64,000 nt of DNA from assembly GCA_025642065.1 (NCBI GenBank), contig JAODUP010000412.1:36001-100000 (forward strand), written 5' to 3'. The notes under the pieces were generated by a model that saw nothing but the letters and a program-made list of their open reading frames with translations, was not told the DNA's origin and made no database searches. Source of the DNA: Paralvinella palmiformis (lineage: Eukaryota; Annelida; Polychaeta; Terebellida; Alvinellidae). Shown here piece after piece: positions 1 through 14,189 of this stretch. Numbering within the stretch: position 1 is the first letter of the stretch; each line of letters starts with the position of its first letter. Made by a program: the position numbers and the translations under genes.

Positions 1-3000
1 AAATGGGATATATTAGATATATTCTAAAGAAGATATAATGTTGGAGGCAAACGTATGAGAAAGTCAAGGAAAAATGTACCCCGTTGATGCTTGAAAATAA
101 TTGCAATCATTTAAGCCAGCGCTATCAACAGGATTCTTTAAACAAGATTCCACATTGTTATTGTAGGTATAACATTTGTCAGTTCCTTACAATAGCCAAA
201 CATTTTTATTGGATTTTTATCTCAAACGAGGCTTTTTCGATTTATAAGATGGTTTGGATCCATGTACGACTTACATAAAATATTGGCCATAAGTTTGGTT
301 CTTCTGGTTTCCTTTATCCTTCTTTGTCATGGCGTGGTTTTTTTTAATAAATTTATTTACTTTTTATTATTTTGTCTTGGCACAGAGTATTTATTGGAAA
401 GTACATGCTCGTGTTTATTTATCAGAATTTCATGATTTATAGCTTTGTAAGAAAAGGTTTCTTGTGGCTCCAATCTTTAATTACATACTTACTTTGAGAA
501 TGGACCGATCAGCACTGTTGACAATAAACATCATTGACTTCTTTCGCTAGCACGCATACTTAATCTTTTTGTAATAGACTATTTTCCTTCGTGATAATAC
601 CTAATACGCAATCTTATATTATGTATTAGTTAACTAATGTCGTAACTCATGCTTGTAAAAGAAACACAACGTATTGGAGCGTGAATGTGGATATACATCT
701 AAAATTGTATATACGTATACCTACACAAAATCCCACACCAGTAATACTATATAACGCTGTAATGGCACAGAATCCCTCTAAACACGGAACTAAACATGTC
801 CTAACATCCTAAATACTCACTGCCTGACTAATACTCTACACGATAACAAAGCAGAGCCTTTCACAATTCATTACCCAGGCTTTAGGTCTACATATAACGA
901 CCTTCCATTCTATTAGCCATCGTCAATACAGAGCTATCTAGAAACATTAAGCTCTTGGTTCTATTGTTGAGACACGGGCACCATGTTTCTTGGTCTTTAT
1001 TTACACTATGAAGCTGAAACTAGACTATAGAAAGCGAGACCTGGAAATCCTTTGTCCGTGTTCGTATTCGTGGAGCACCCCCCCCCCTCCATCTGTAATT
1101 GCAGGCTACTGACGTACCATAATAAATTAAAATAATGTCTTACATAAATGCAAGGTCAACATAACATAATTTAGATAGGTTTTTTTCGACATTAACACAA
1201 ATTAGTTTAACGCATTAATGACCTTTACAGCATAACATATTGTCTAAAACATATAAACGACCGTAAAGCATTCTATCAAACTCTAACAAGACATAACTTA
1301 TCTGATCATACAAAGAATATTTCAGTTTAATTTTTTCAGCTACAGTTATCTTCATCTCACACCTAACATCCCTGGCAGTCATCTAAAACTGGTCACAAAT
1401 CCTGAGAATCTTTATACACTAATCACTGTTTAGTGTTTATTGTCTTTCATTATAGCGGTGTAATATGTGAACATAGTCTAATAAAGGTACATTCCACACA
1501 CACATATCAACCAACATATTCCATAAATAACACAGAAGATACGATTCATACGCAAAACAACATATACAGTCAACAATGATAAAACAGACAAGATGTAATT
1601 GACAGGTGAACAAAGGATCCGGTAAGATGATGTTTTGTGATCCTAATCGAGGATCCGAATTTCAAATAATGTTCTCTTGCACATCTACTCTAAGAACTTC
1701 ACAGCTTAGTTATCATATGCAGACCTTTCAGTATGACACTCTCATCAACATCTCAGGGTTTGGTGTCAATCCACTAATCCACAATGATCCATTTATCCTA
1801 ATTTATTTATGAGTCAACAATACATACCCAGGCAAAATAAACTAGATGACCCTCGTCTTTAATGACTTCATCTACTCTAATTTATCATCGAAACCTTTGA
1901 ACTGACACGCTTCTAATATTTACAATCAGACAAATGATACCAGACGTCTAGATGTGACATGAGATGAATGATCAATAAAAGGATTTGTCCTAAGGATGTT
2001 TGTTACCTGTTATATAAAATGGATAAGAATAAACATGTTTATATGATAATGTCTATATTGTTGTTATAATGTTGCCTTTTGTTTCTGTTTGTTAGCAATA
2101 ATTTCCTTCAAATCAAAGTATCAATTTAACGAATCATCAGTCTTTCTGTCTTCGATCGGCGACAATATCCTTCATGTTATATAACTGAGTATAATGTCTC
2201 GTTTGATATGATAGATAACAGATATTGCCGTATAGAAAACTGTATCATCAGTAACAATTAACATTAATATAAAGATATTGGAAGCTCTGAAGCATAGTTT
2301 TTCAGGTGCTTCGCAAATTCATTAACACGACAATACAGAATGGCTAAGTTTGCCTGAGTAACTGTCTCAGATTGTAATATAGCGTGTAATACTACCATCT
2401 CATAAAAATAACACAGTATATGTGATATATGGTATATTTATCAATAACAAAAAAAGTATTATAACAATACAAACAACAACAATAGAAGAAGAACCAAACA
2501 TCAAAGGTGCGATATGAGGGATACCTGGAAACACACTTATCTTTTTGAAACTCTTAGCCAGTTATTTGGCTTAGTACGAGTAATGCAACGTTAATAAAAC
2601 ACGTTCGTTTTTTATATTCGATGATTCCACGGGCAAATATTATTATTGATGAATAGATGTGATCAAAGACAGACGCGACATCGAAGGGAATATAAATAGA
2701 TATTGTTTCGAAATATCAAACGCAGATAAGAACGAATGGTAGACATTTCTTATCGGTCGATAAATGATAGGTGTTACCTATATCTAGACAAATAGTTTAT
2801 AAAACTCGTGGAGCACAAATTATAAAACCAAGTGCAGGTTTTAGGGTTTTCTTTCTGGAATGATGGTAAGGTTAATAAAGCCTAGACATTGGGTCAACAA
2901 TTACCAAAACAAATACACCATGATTCCTTTTCCAAATTCGAGTTAGACACCAGTTACCCAGAGTCTAGTTTTAAATTATGTACGTAACATTCAAAGAACT

Positions 3001-5239
3001 CGTAGACATTTTTTCCAAAGACCTAATTTCATATTCCCATAGTATAGCTCGATATTAGAATGTATCTACATTTACACCGAACCCAAGTCCCAGTTAATTA
3101 CGACTTGAATTGGGAAGTTACATGCCATTTCTGACAGAATTGAGAAATGAGACATTTTTAGATGATTACAAAGGGTCATAAAATAACTAATAAAATGGGG
3201 TCACAAGGGATCAGCGATGGTAAACGGTGGTAGACATGGTACTTGGTCAGACGGGTTCCCGTGTATCAGTAGAATAAACGATCCGGATTGAAGTTGAAGA
3301 TGTGTTTGATACAGGTTTAATGATATATGTGCCGCTTATAACGTCGTATCAAGGGAGATAGTAAACATATATGATTGACCTAGTTATAGAGCATCACGTG
3401 ACCACCGCTTCATCGTGCTGTGCTGATCCAGAAGAACGACGGCGCTCTATCAGTTGAGGATTATCCGTGGCCGTATTATCTGTGATGAGGCCGTAAAATA
3501 ACCGTAATCCGGATTGTGTTCGTATCGTGCTGATATGCGTTAGGGTAATTATCCCGAAAATCCCGCTAATCCTATCGGGATTGCTTAAATAATGAGACTT
3601 AATTCCTCCATCAAATCAATACGACCGAACAAGTAAAAGATGGAATAAGTCAATGTCCCAGATGTCGCTTCGCCTTTATCCACTGCATAAACACATCCAC
3701 AATTCGGCTTTATCGTGGACTTGGTGGAGAAACAAGGACAATATCGCTATTAAATTGTCACGTGGTGGCCAAACAATGGCGACATGAAAGACATTGTCCG
3801 TGAAATAATCTTAAATAAAATAATCTTAATCCGTGAAATGAACAAAGTAATAAATAAATATAATCGCCTTTAACTATTAATAAGTGTAGACACAGAAATA
3901 AAATTAATGAGGAAGATGATGAAGATGGATGAATAATAAAATAATAAAATAATAATAATAATAGGACAAGAAATAATAATAGACTAGATAACAGATATGA
4001 ACGTAGATAGCCATCCCGATGTGGAATACATGAATCGTTTCTAATGGTTCCCAATGAAACAATTTGTAACTAAATTTGGAAAATTTGTCATCTGAAGAGA
4101 GAAATCCTAGCCAGTTGTCTGGATGGGATGAATTATTCACATAGATCAGTTCTATTCTGTATTCTTATACCACAATATTCGAGTACACTGTGATTGAAGA
4201 AAGTATAAAGTATTTTAATTCGTTTTGGAATACTTTCCAAATTATAAACCTGAAGCATAACTTAAGGAACACACCGTTAATACCTTGGTATGATTACAAT
4301 TGATTTAAATTATTAATTATAAAGATGACGACAAAGCGTTCATTCAGATAATCCAGTGTGTTACGTTATTCAGACACAAGCTTTTGATCTGTACGGTTAT
4401 GACACTAATATTATTGAGACGCTTTTGTCATTGGTGGATTTTTTTACTCAAAATCTAATGTGAAGTTTACCTAATTTGACGCGGTGGAAATAGGACTGAC
4501 ATAAAGCATTTGATAAAGTAAGAAATAATAAAGAAGCCAACTGTGACTGGATGATTAGCGATGATAGATGGGCACGAAAAGAGGATATATATTACAAACT
4601 TTATTGAACAGCGAAGTAAAAAATCCCCGAAGATGGGGGGGAGGACGGAGGGAGGGTACAACATATACAGAAATAGAACTTCATCTCAAAATTATCTTTT
4701 TGTGTATTTAGGATATTGGTGAAGGTACAGTAAATACAGTTTATAACGAATTTCATAGGGTATTTGTCTGATACCAGTAGCCGACGTATTGGAGGTAAGT
4801 ACTAAAAATTAGAAGGGAAAAAAACAATTACCAGGTAGAAATACAGCAGTTGATTTTATCATTTAGTTTATAACTTTCTTAACGATAGCAGTATTTAAGA
4901 CACACAAAATAAGGTTACAGAACACTGCCTCTCCGCATTAAACTGTGTTTACTGGCTAAATGTTGATTGACATTCATATTATGGAAAACAATTACGTATG
5001 CTAGTCAATGATCGAAGGTAGCGGGTGAGCTTTCCAGACAAGTGAACTGCTTCAGCAGGAGTTGGTCAGCTTAGATGAAGGATTATCATTGTCGATTTCA
5101 ATTGTGTTACACATTTAATAGTTTGTGGTTTGATTTTTGATGATGTTAATAATTAACTCGTCGGTGATGGCTTCATCGGTTGGGGATTGGTTAATCATTC
5201 GCATTGATTAAATCAGATATTGTTTCAGATATTGTCGAG
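1..5239. other. AT-rich DNA, nothing recognisable
   Basis: No repeat family, RNA gene or coding exon was recognised. Open frames are short, AT-rich and without domain-like features. A C run lies at 1078-1087 and AAT-rich sequence at ~3930-3965. Confidence 0.7.
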
Positions 5240-5560
5240 TCGTGAAAGCGCGGTTAGTTAGAGCGTAGGACTCGTAGCCGATGGGTCGCGGGTTCGAGGC
5301 TCCGGTAGCTGCAATGCCGTCGTATCGTGACTGGTTCACTCATCCATAAAAATGGGAACCTGACAGGACGTGATGGATATGTGTTTCAGTAACGCTTGCG
5401 TCTTTAATGGCAGCATGTGTTGTATGCTCCCTTTGAGAGTTTAGATGTGTGTTGGGTGAAAACAGTTCTAAGTCAGGGATGATAATACTATACAGCACCT
5501 TAGATCAGGATTACCTGGTTCTGGCGCTATATAAAGATGCATTATTATAGTATTCATTTA
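5240..5560 (+). mobile_element. tRNA-derived SINE with LINE-like GCGCTATATAAA tail
   Basis: A tRNA-like head with GCGCGGTTAGTTAGAGCGTAGG (A-box region) and GGGTCGCGGGTTCGAGGCTCC (B-box region) occupies 5248-5303. A ~200-base body follows, then a tail TGGCGCTATATAAAGATGCATTATTATA at 5522-5550. The tail resembles the 3' end of L2-type LINEs, so the copy was probably mobilised by such an element. This head differs from the abundant SINE family elsewhere in the window. Confidence 0.65.
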
Positions 5561-5673
5561 CTTTAAAGCCAACGTTGCGTAGGTTAGCCGACGGAAGGTC
5601 ATCTTCTGGATCTACATACAACTATGAACAACTTCTGCCACTACTGTCTCATTTCATATCTAGCTACCATTGC

Positions 5674-5754
5674 CGGGGCCAAATGAATGGTGAAACATCC
5701 CCCAGACAGTAACGTGTTTCTGGGGACGTTTCACCATTCATTACCAGGTTCCGG
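5674..5754. repeat. Inverted repeat (hairpin)
   Basis: GAATGGTGAAAC (5685-5696) is the exact reverse complement of GTTTCACCATTC (5728-5739). The match extends inward as CCCCCAG/CTGGGGA and outward, less perfectly, to CCGG on both sides, giving arms of about 20-30 bases around a ~15-base loop. It may be a relic of a MITE-like element or a foldback. Confidence 0.8.
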
Positions 5755-6737
5755 TCTGATTATCACATTTTTAGTTCGTTAATTATATATTGTATTTATT
5801 TATTTATTCACATTTTGCCCCCCCCCCCGATGGGGAAGTACAACATCATCAATACATAACATATCATGCCATAACATGCTAAAAATACCAGAATAAAAGT
5901 ACCTGTGTATTAAAAAGGCATAAGCAACATCTGTACCATCTGTCTATTACAACCGGTATTATAACTATGTAAGAGATAATGTATAGAGTCAATAACTCCA
6001 TCATGTTTAATAAAACATTCCATTTGATTTTTGCAAAGATTGGTATAATTATCATCAAAAACCAATTTCCACATGGAAATACCGTTATTTTGACATATAT
6101 CATTGCACCTGATAATTAAATCATTGTGATAGTCAAACGGGGCTCAGCGGGGAGCCAACAAAATCAATCAGTTAACCAATTAAAAAGAGATGTGGAGCGA
6201 TGGGTTTATAGCTTCGGGGTAATTGATGTTATGCGCTCGCAACAATCATATAACATCAAATATTCTAAAGTCAAATTTATGGCATGTGTTTACCCGTTAG
6301 CTGTCAATCGTAAAGTCATAATCGTCATTTATTTAATTGATGTTAGATAAGGATCTGCCCTGAGGTATGACAAACTGTGGCGCCTATTGCCTTCATCGTT
6401 GATCACGTGCTATGACGTTACAAAACACAAACCAAAGTACATCATGAACGTTGATAATATCAAGGAAGATTGCTCACCATAAGTAGGGTATTATCTGTAC
6501 GATGAATCACATATTTACTAACAATGGAACGGAATAAGCGTAATTCCGATACCAATATGAAAGATAAATCTTAACACATTGAATTAACCACTATTACATT
6601 GTATTTTTATTCAGACATTGTATATCGCAGTACTTAATCTATAGCTGACTACACATCATGATATGTTCACTATGTTCCTGGTCGTATTCAAGAAAAACGG
6701 AGTGAATTATGTATAAATATATTACTTTTATATATGT

Positions 6738-7792
6738 TTGCGGTGTCCACCAAGGCTCTGTTCTTGGACCATTGCTGTTTACTCTGTATACAACACCACT
6801 AAGCTTTCTTATTCGCAGCCACAAATTAGACTATCATTTATATGCAGATGACACCCAAGTATATACATCTGTATACATAGCAGACACTGATCTTTCCCTT
6901 AAACAGCTAGGTAACTGTCTCAATTATATTTCCGGCTGGTTGACAAACAATGGAGTTAGGCTAAATGCCAACAAAACCAACTTCATCGTTATAGGTACAT
7001 CCAGACAACGCAGCAAACGTACTCGTTTCTTCCTGCGAACATCCTTAATCAGAGCATCACGCCATCAGACACTGTACGTTGTCTTCGTGTTACATTTGAT
7101 AGCGATTTTAATTTTAGAAAATATATTTTTCTGATATATTGCTGCTATTTCTACCATATTCGTCGCCTTGGCCGTATTCGACGCTATATCTCTCTTTCAG
7201 TCGCTAAAACCATTGCTAAAGCACTGATCACCCAATAGATTAGATTACTGGAAATCTCTTCTTTATAACATCGAATCTAAGGATGTTCTAAAACATTAGT
7301 GTTTTCAGAACTGCTTAGCTAGGGTTGTCACTCGGTCTCCTCGGTGTTCCGATTCTGTTCCACTCCTGAACTGTCTTCACTGGATCCCTGTTAAATCTCG
7401 CATCAATTTCAAACTATGTACCATTGCCTATCAAACTCTTTCTTCTGGAGAACGTTAATATCTATTTGCCATGCTTTCTTTAGAACCGAAGCCCAGAGAG
7501 AGCTCCATTCATCCGGTTTTCACTTGTTGTCTGTTCCCCGGGTTAAAACTTATGCTGGGATACAGGCTTTTTCAGTTTCTGTCCCTACTCCTTGGAATTC
7601 ACTCCCTGGACACGTTCATTCATCAAGTGGCATAGTCTATTTCCGTGCCCATTTGAAAACTCACCCCTTTATACTTATCCTTCCTATATTTCTACTGAAC
7701 TACGAATTTGGCCAATCCTTGTACTAGGCGCGCCACTGAGATCGATTCTTTCCGATGATATTTGCGCAATAGAAGTTTTGTAATTATTAAAT
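6738..7792 (+). pseudogene. Broken non-LTR retrotransposon (L2/CR1-like LINE), 3' part of the reverse transcriptase
   Basis: The fragment begins inside the reverse transcriptase at the [13 protein letters not shown] motif (fingers/palm) and includes the catalytic YADDTQ motif near 6840-6857. A frameshift follows near 7030-7060. The downstream segment reads YHIRRLGRIRRYISLSVAK in another frame (7156-7210), then LHWIPVKSRINFKL and a TLSSGE block (7374-7450), and finally a SSGFHLLSVPRVKT / WNSLPGHV block (7509-7620), each offset from the last. Stops interrupt ~7235-7270. Such LINE proteins copy their own RNA at a nicked target (target-primed reverse transcription). The copy lacks the endonuclease and the N-terminal half of the RT, so it is a 5'-truncated dead insertion. 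Its 3' tail near 7760-7790 resembles a decayed GCGCTATATAA-type LINE end. Confidence 0.85.
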
Positions 7793-9458
7793 TCAACACG
7801 TCTGGGATCACACCAGTCTAGTCTTGTAGCTAGAATATGGCAGCAGGTCTTTGTTTCTTTGAACAAACGCATTGTTGATCCAGACCTCTTCTGCATTACT
7901 GACATAGTGATGTAACACACCCAAACAAGTGACGCTATTACCTTCGTGGAATATAGTTTGCCCATTAATCTGATAACTGGACCCAAGATGAGTGGCCCTT
8001 TACTGATACGATGTATTATCCTGCATTTTAGTCATCTATTTCCCATAGTATTGAATTTCTAAAAGGCATAAATATATCACTTTCTCAGGTAGCCAAGAGT
8101 ACTAAAATGGACACCATAACAAACAAAACATTAACATTTCTAAATGATTTCGCCTCTGAATATCGGAACGTGGATATTGTCTGCTTGACTTGTTGCATTA
8201 TTCATTGCAACATCCACTCAGTGCAGTAGCTGTTATATTTAGCAACAATAATTCCAGTTATTAATAATTTGTGTTGTGACGAACATTTGTGCTTTGCAAT
8301 CGAATCTCATACCGGAGCACACATGACAAATGCTGTTCCTCACTTTGATCCATCGTTGTCAAAATGGAATGATCGATCCTGGAACCATGATGAATAAGAA
8401 GCATTTTATTTTAAATATCTTGTTCGCATAAAATGGAACATTACTTCTCAGAAACAAATTGAAGCAACTTATTGATCGATACCAAGATAAAGTAAATAGT
8501 ACTTGTAATAATACAATCCATTTAATAAAGTTAGCATCACGTGTAATTAATGTCCATATTATAAAGGTACGTCATTCAATACATAAACATGCAAATAAAC
8601 ATGAAAGGAGACTTGTACGAGTTCGCATTTTGTTATCTGTGTGTGTGTGTGTGTTCCCATTTCTGTGACATGTCTATTCTAATTCTGTATACCACTTTGT
8701 CACATCATTGTGACACATTTCGCCTAACAATCAGCAATATTTCACCTTTAACTACGGTAATATAGCGACCGATCTTTTGTTGACATCGCAAAGTACACAA
8801 TTTCGCCTGACGTAGTGTCCAAAGAATGTCACGTGATGAACAACTCTATCAGACCACGACCTTGACCTTTACGCATTTTAGATATGGATTGCCTACTTAG
8901 CCCCATTTGCCCTTTTACACAGACTCTGGCTAAAGGGCACTGATAGCAAAGATGAGTTATATCGCAAGACATAATTTATCAGGAACTTGGATAAAACGGC
9001 AACTTATTTCAGTCTTTCGGCCTAAACTAATTGCTTTTAATAGTACGATAAATAATAAGACTACATAATTAATGCACAATAATCAAACCAGTATGGTGTC
9101 GTAATTAGCGAGATCTGGCTCTATTAAGTTATGTTCTAGATGGTGAACACCTTTAGCTTAAAAGGGGATCAAATGTTTACTGGTTATGTGTATTGTGTAT
9201 TGTTCGGAAGAGTTTCGGAAATCAATACTAAATCAGCTGGCGAGTGTCACCTGTCAGATTGGGGCGTGGCCGTTCATCTGCTAGAGTGCTATGTCCACAG
9301 GGTAACTCTTTGTTTGCCTTTTAGCTAACGTTCATCAGTTCGGAGCGAGCTGATACGGTTAGACATATGGGTGTATGCCATTTAGCTTTCGCCTGACTCA
9401 GGCTACTTAATTGTGGGGGATAACTCGGTAGAGACACATCGCTTATATGATGAGCGAG

Positions 9459-9459
<1 letters not shown>
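7793..9459. other. No recognisable feature
   Basis: AT-rich sequence after the LINE relic; only a short GT run at 8637-8653 was noticed. Confidence 0.65.
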
Positions 9460-9521
<62 letters not shown>

Positions 9522-9564
9522 AAACCACGTGTTTATGTGTGTGTGCATGTTGAGTGTGTATATT

Positions 9565-9624
<60 letters not shown>

Positions 9625-9768
9625 ATCTATGTGTGTGTGTCCATGTGTCCATGTGTGTGTGTGTGTATGTGTGTGTGTGTGTACGTGTGTGTGTCCATGT
9701 GTCCATGTGTGTGTGTGTGTGCGTGTGTGTGCGTGTGTGTGTATGTGTGTGTGTATGTGTGTGCATAC
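9460..9768. repeat. Compound AT / GT microsatellite
   Basis: (TA)n at 9460-9518, a 50-base gap, (AT)n at 9569-9612, then GT-rich sequence with regular CCATGTGTCCATGTG interruptions to about 9768. Confidence 0.95.
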
Positions 9769-9789
9769 ATATCCAAACATTCTTATTAA

Positions 9790-10720
9790 CTTAACTTAAA
9801 CATAAAATGACGCAACTAAACACAGGACAGTGTCTTCCATGTAACCAAAACAGCAATATCTCCCAACCAAATGTATTTATAAGGGTATACACTGTGGTGA
9901 TTGTACTACAAAACCGCAATGTTTTGTATTAAACAGGATGAGGACAAACTGGGAGACTGCATTATCTAAATGGTTTCTGTTAATCCAAACATTAAACCAA
10001 TCGATAAAAATTATTTCGTTGTATAGAAATATTGACAATTCTTATTTTGTTTAGCCTGAAACAGATCGACAACAAGCCTCTGGCTTAGTCCTACTAATAC
10101 TTAGTCGTGTTTTTTTCCGCTTTTAGTCTATCGAACCTTTCTCGTTATTCACCCCCCCACACACACACACACTCTGTTTATCTTTATATCCCTCTCTTTG
10201 GCGGATATTATTCTATCTCTTCGACAGACAGACATACAGAGAAAGAGACAGGCGGGCAGTAACGTACAGGCGTTTGGTCGAATTAAGCAACTTTCGACGA
10301 TATCTCAACTAACCATCTTGACATGAGCGATAACAGGTGACGCTGATGAAGCTTCAATAACCGAGCGATAAAGTGGATGTCACCCGAGGTCAGATCATTA
10401 GCTATCACTGCGGGGACGTCTCAGCCGAACGAGAACAGCGTTTATATCTTCATCGGTGGCAATGGCGTAAGGCTGTCAATGGCAGAATAATTATACGAAG
10501 TGGCGAGATAATGTTGTCAGTGCTGTCATATTTGGATATGTGCCTACAATGGCATCGTCGTCAGATGACAGATATGTTACAGATATACAGTCCATTTAAC
10601 ATCCAACTTGTTTCTCGTTGTATTCTGGTACTGCAAGAGTACGTGTATCTTTTGCTACAACTATGAAGGATTGGCATTCTGACTGAAGGGTGTAATGCAT
10701 ACATTACCACTCTATTACAA
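9790..10720. other. No recognisable feature
   Basis: Ordinary sequence with a short CCCC/ACAC run at 10150-10172. A 97-codon open frame at 10373-10666 shows no familiar motif and has no codon bias that I can see. Confidence 0.6.
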
Positions 10721-10909
10721 GATGATAATGATTGATATCTTACGCCCACTTGGTAGGTGCACACGGTAGGCCAAATGGGCTGTGTGACCTCCAAATCTAA
10801 TGAAGCGAAGTCAAAGATGCAGCAGCCTTCAGATATACCCAGGCCGAGATTTGAACTCAGGTGGTAGTGATCTGTGATCCAACGCGCTACCAGTTAGACC
10901 AAGGAGGTA
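10721..10909 (-). mobile_element. tRNA-derived SINE, subfamily 1, minus strand
   Basis: Read in reverse, the copy has the GCCTCC..GGTCTAACTGGTAGCGCGTTGG head, a B box (AGTTCAAATCTCGG), the GGAGGTCGC..GGCCCATTTGGCCTA body and an ATCAATCATT tail. It is somewhat diverged (for example the acceptor-end bases and GGGCTGTGTGACC in the body). No clear target-site duplication was found. Confidence 0.8.
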
Positions 10910-12254
10910 CGTACTAGAAGAAGCGTGACGTTATCAAAATATTTCGTCAAGATGCCAGTAGAATCATCGGGTGATAATAAAAAACATAATTAAAATGATG
11001 ACAGAGGGCTTTTTTTAGAACGAAAATTGATCGAGTGGCTGCTAAAGGGTACACTGTCTCTACATAACCTTATATAAAGTATGATGACACAAGAAGGGTG
11101 TGGGTTTTATTTCCTTCTTTTTCCAGAAGGTGGAATAATTAAGAAACGGTATAATCTTAGAAGGAGAAGTCTTCTTGTTTGCGCCCTTCGTCAATGGGTA
11201 TTTAAAATCCTGCGTTGTTATGGAAACCAACAGAAGAAGCATCAGCATCTTTCCCCCCCCCCATCCCCTTCCGTGACAACGAAGTTTGAAGAGTAATTCT
11301 ATACCGAAAATTGCAATAATAAAACCTATAATACGCGAGGCTAAAAATAAGGCCTGTTATTGACCATCTAAAACTATCGCCATTCAGCTGGTAATTGGCT
11401 TATTAAGGTTAATGGATTGGTCAAAATCGGGTTAAGTATGCACAGAGAAGGATGGAGTTTATCTGGATCCAAATTTAGCCATCTGCGTCATTCGGAGTTT
11501 TAAAGTGGAAAACACTTAGACTTGTCCTAAGAAGTTTTCGAATTGCTAATGCAGGTGCACACCGAGGCAGATATGCCTGTGCGCGTACGCTCGCATACGG
11601 GGACAGAGAGGCGCATGCGCGACCACACTCGCTCTGAAATACACGCGCTAATCCCACTATGTTAAAAACTTTAACTAGGTAGTTTCGATCGTTTTTAAAT
11701 GAATTTTTATTTTATTTACTTACATTTTCTATAAAATGTCAGGATTGTTGTGACGTATGCTTCTAGCTGCTATGGTTGTTCTTTTGTTGTTAACATGAAA
11801 GCTTTCTGGTATTTTGCTAGGGTATAGAGCTTTTCGTTGGAACTATACACAAACCATTTGTCTGGAATACCATTCCCTGGTTAAGAGATGTATTTAGACA
11901 TATTTTAGTTAGAGCATGTTATCCAATTAAGTAATTATAATTTTTTAAATAATTGATCACCCCAGTCGTTGTTGCAGCAGTTTCAGTTCTTATGTCTTTC
12001 TTTTGTTTGAGAAATTAATTACTGGAACAAAAGATGCGGATAGATCCACAAAGTGATGTTCCATTGTTTAGGCAATGCATTGGTTTATAATATCACTTTC
12101 TGCCTGTGTGACAAACACCCCACAACGAGTGCAAAACTGTGTGTTGCGTGTCTGCTAATACGCACTCCCATAAGGAAAGAATTAACGCCATCAACGCTTT
12201 CCGTATATTTCAGATCCACATACAAGATTCTCTTTGACACAGTCTAAGCACTGA
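10910..12254. other. No recognisable feature
   Basis: Includes a C run at 11250-11260 and a CpG-containing patch at ~11540-11650. No coding signal. Confidence 0.6.
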
Positions 12255-12590
12255 GTGGAACAGCAATATAATATTCTAAGCGATCTGATCCCAAAGTGTA
12301 TACCAATAAGCTTGCTGGGATCCGAGTTTTGTTCACTTTTGAACGGTGAAATAAATCGCCTAATCAGGTTAAAATCTAGAGTAAGTAAAGCTAAATTTGG
12401 TAAGATTCTTAAAATCCACTTATTTAAATTAGTCTATTTGTAATGTCTATAAACCAGTGTATTTATGTACAAATGTGTTTGTGCTCTGTGAGTCCGAACA
12501 TATTTCAATTACGTTTTCAATGTAAAGCGCCTTAGAGCATCTCAAGTATAATAAAGCGCTATATATAATATTCTTATTATTATATAGGTA
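12255..12590 (+). mobile_element. 3' end of an L2-like LINE or LINE-tailed SINE
   Basis: The last ~100 bp carry the hallmark tail: TGTAAAGCGCC, then AAAGCGCTATATATA, then (ATT)n, at 12519-12583. The frame before it ends KILKIHLFKLVYL, similar to the C terminus of L2-type ORF2 proteins (HLKTHLF-like), at 12405-12443. The 5' boundary is uncertain and nothing recognisable lies before about 12255. Confidence 0.6.
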
Positions 12591-12879
12591 TTGACAAACA
12601 TGTGGACAGTACGAGGTTAGTAAGTGGACAGTATTTAATAAAAGATTAGCTTTATTAATGCCGATAATTATAAATTCCACTTATTTATCATATTCCAGTT
12701 TTGTAGTCATTGCATATCCCAAAGAGTTGACAAAATCCTCCTTTTTAATAGTTCAGCTATTTATTTTTATATCTAAATGTATGGAAATTTTCAGGCGACT
12801 TTATTTAAATATCAAAAAATCTGTTTTGTTGATCTATGAAGATGATCTATTTGCTCTGAGCCAATATGTGCGTCTCCAT

Positions 12880-13032
12880 TGCCTTATTGGTAGAGCAGTT
12901 GGTTACAAACCGCTAGTACACGGGTTCAAACACCAGCCAGGCTATGTCTGGAGGGCGTTTCATTCTTGATTTCTCTATATTATATATTTCTCACCCATTT
13001 AGCATACCGTGTGCATAAAGGCGTTCGTAAGA
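12880..13032 (+). mobile_element. tRNA-derived SINE, subfamily 2, diverged
   Basis: The head (TCTCCATTGCCTTATTGGTAGAGCAGTTGG) and a B box (GGGTTCAAACACC) match the second head type. The middle carries CCAGGCTATGTCTGGAGGGCGTTTCAT. After an AT-rich interruption the body resumes with CCCATTTAGCATACCGTGTGCATAAAGGCG. It is an old copy. Confidence 0.65.
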
Positions 13033-13776
13033 TAGCAACAACTGTCTGATCCTATCTGCTAGTAGTTGAATATACCACTGTTATTTTTTTCTGAAAATAT
13101 TATTGTTTTTAATGAAGCAAACAAAAGTTATATATCCAGTCACGTCTCTTTTAATCACAAACTTGCATTTATATTAAACTCGTGGAGAATAATAAATCGT
13201 CCGAGTTGTTCATTTGCATATACCATTCAACAAATGCCAAACAAATCAACTTCTTTTAATGTTTTACCCATAGTTGAAAGCTGGGACAAAATGTTCAGCC
13301 ATTCCTGTATACTCTATAAAACTTTCAAAAACGTACATATGAAACAGAAGCATATTGATAAAACATACATGTATGTACACATCATCTTTATGATGTTTTG
13401 ACATCATAATTTGACATCAATACTTATATTTGTTATTTAATTTGGTTTCTATGCCATATTTAAATTGAAACGAAATGGGGGAGCATATTTGGCAATAATT
13501 TCTCGACTGATAATTACCTCAAATATTACACGGGAAGGAGATTAATTTCTGATCTTTTTTAGTGCTATTAGCAAGATGTTGATCAAATTGAAACAGAAAA
13601 ATTACCAGACACAGATTCTTCGAAGAATACAAATGTATATGTACTGAATATAATGAATAAATAGGTTTTCGATGAGCAAGTTTGTGAGTGAATGAACGAG
13701 TCAGTGAGTGAGTCGATATGTGATTGATTAGATGAGTGAGTGAGTTTGCACGTGGTTATGTGAGGGATTAAGTGAG

Positions 13777-14101
13777 TGGTGGTGGTGGTGGTGGTGGTGG
13801 TGGTGGTGGTGGTGGTGGTGGTGGTGGTGGTGAGTGGTGGTGGTGAGTGGTGGTGGTGGTGTGGTGGTGGTGGTGGTGGTGGTGGTGAGTGGTGGTGGTG
13901 GTGGTGGGGGAGTGAGTGGTGAGTGAGTGGTGAGTGAGTGGTGGTGGTGGTGGTGGTGGTGGTGGTGAGTGGTGGTGAGTGGTGGTGGTGGATGAGTGAG
14001 TGGTGGTGAGTGTGGTGGTGGTGGTGGTGGTGAGTGAGTGGTGAGTGGTGGTGTGGTGGTGGTGGTGGTGGTGGTGGTGGTGGTGGTGAGTGGTGAGTGT
14101 C
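13777..14101. repeat. (GGT)n block 1 with GAGT interruptions
   Basis: GGT repeated in runs of 3-20 copies, broken by GAGTG segments. The minus strand reads as histidine, threonine or proline runs in its three frames, which is why long open frames appear here; these are not genes. Closely spaced GG tracts could fold as G-quadruplexes. Confidence 0.95.
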
Positions 14102-14189
14102 ATGGTAGAGTAGGTGATGAGTATCCTGGGTCAATAAGTTTTTGAAAAGCTGCTAAAATTATTGAAATATTATTATGTCGATGTATAAT

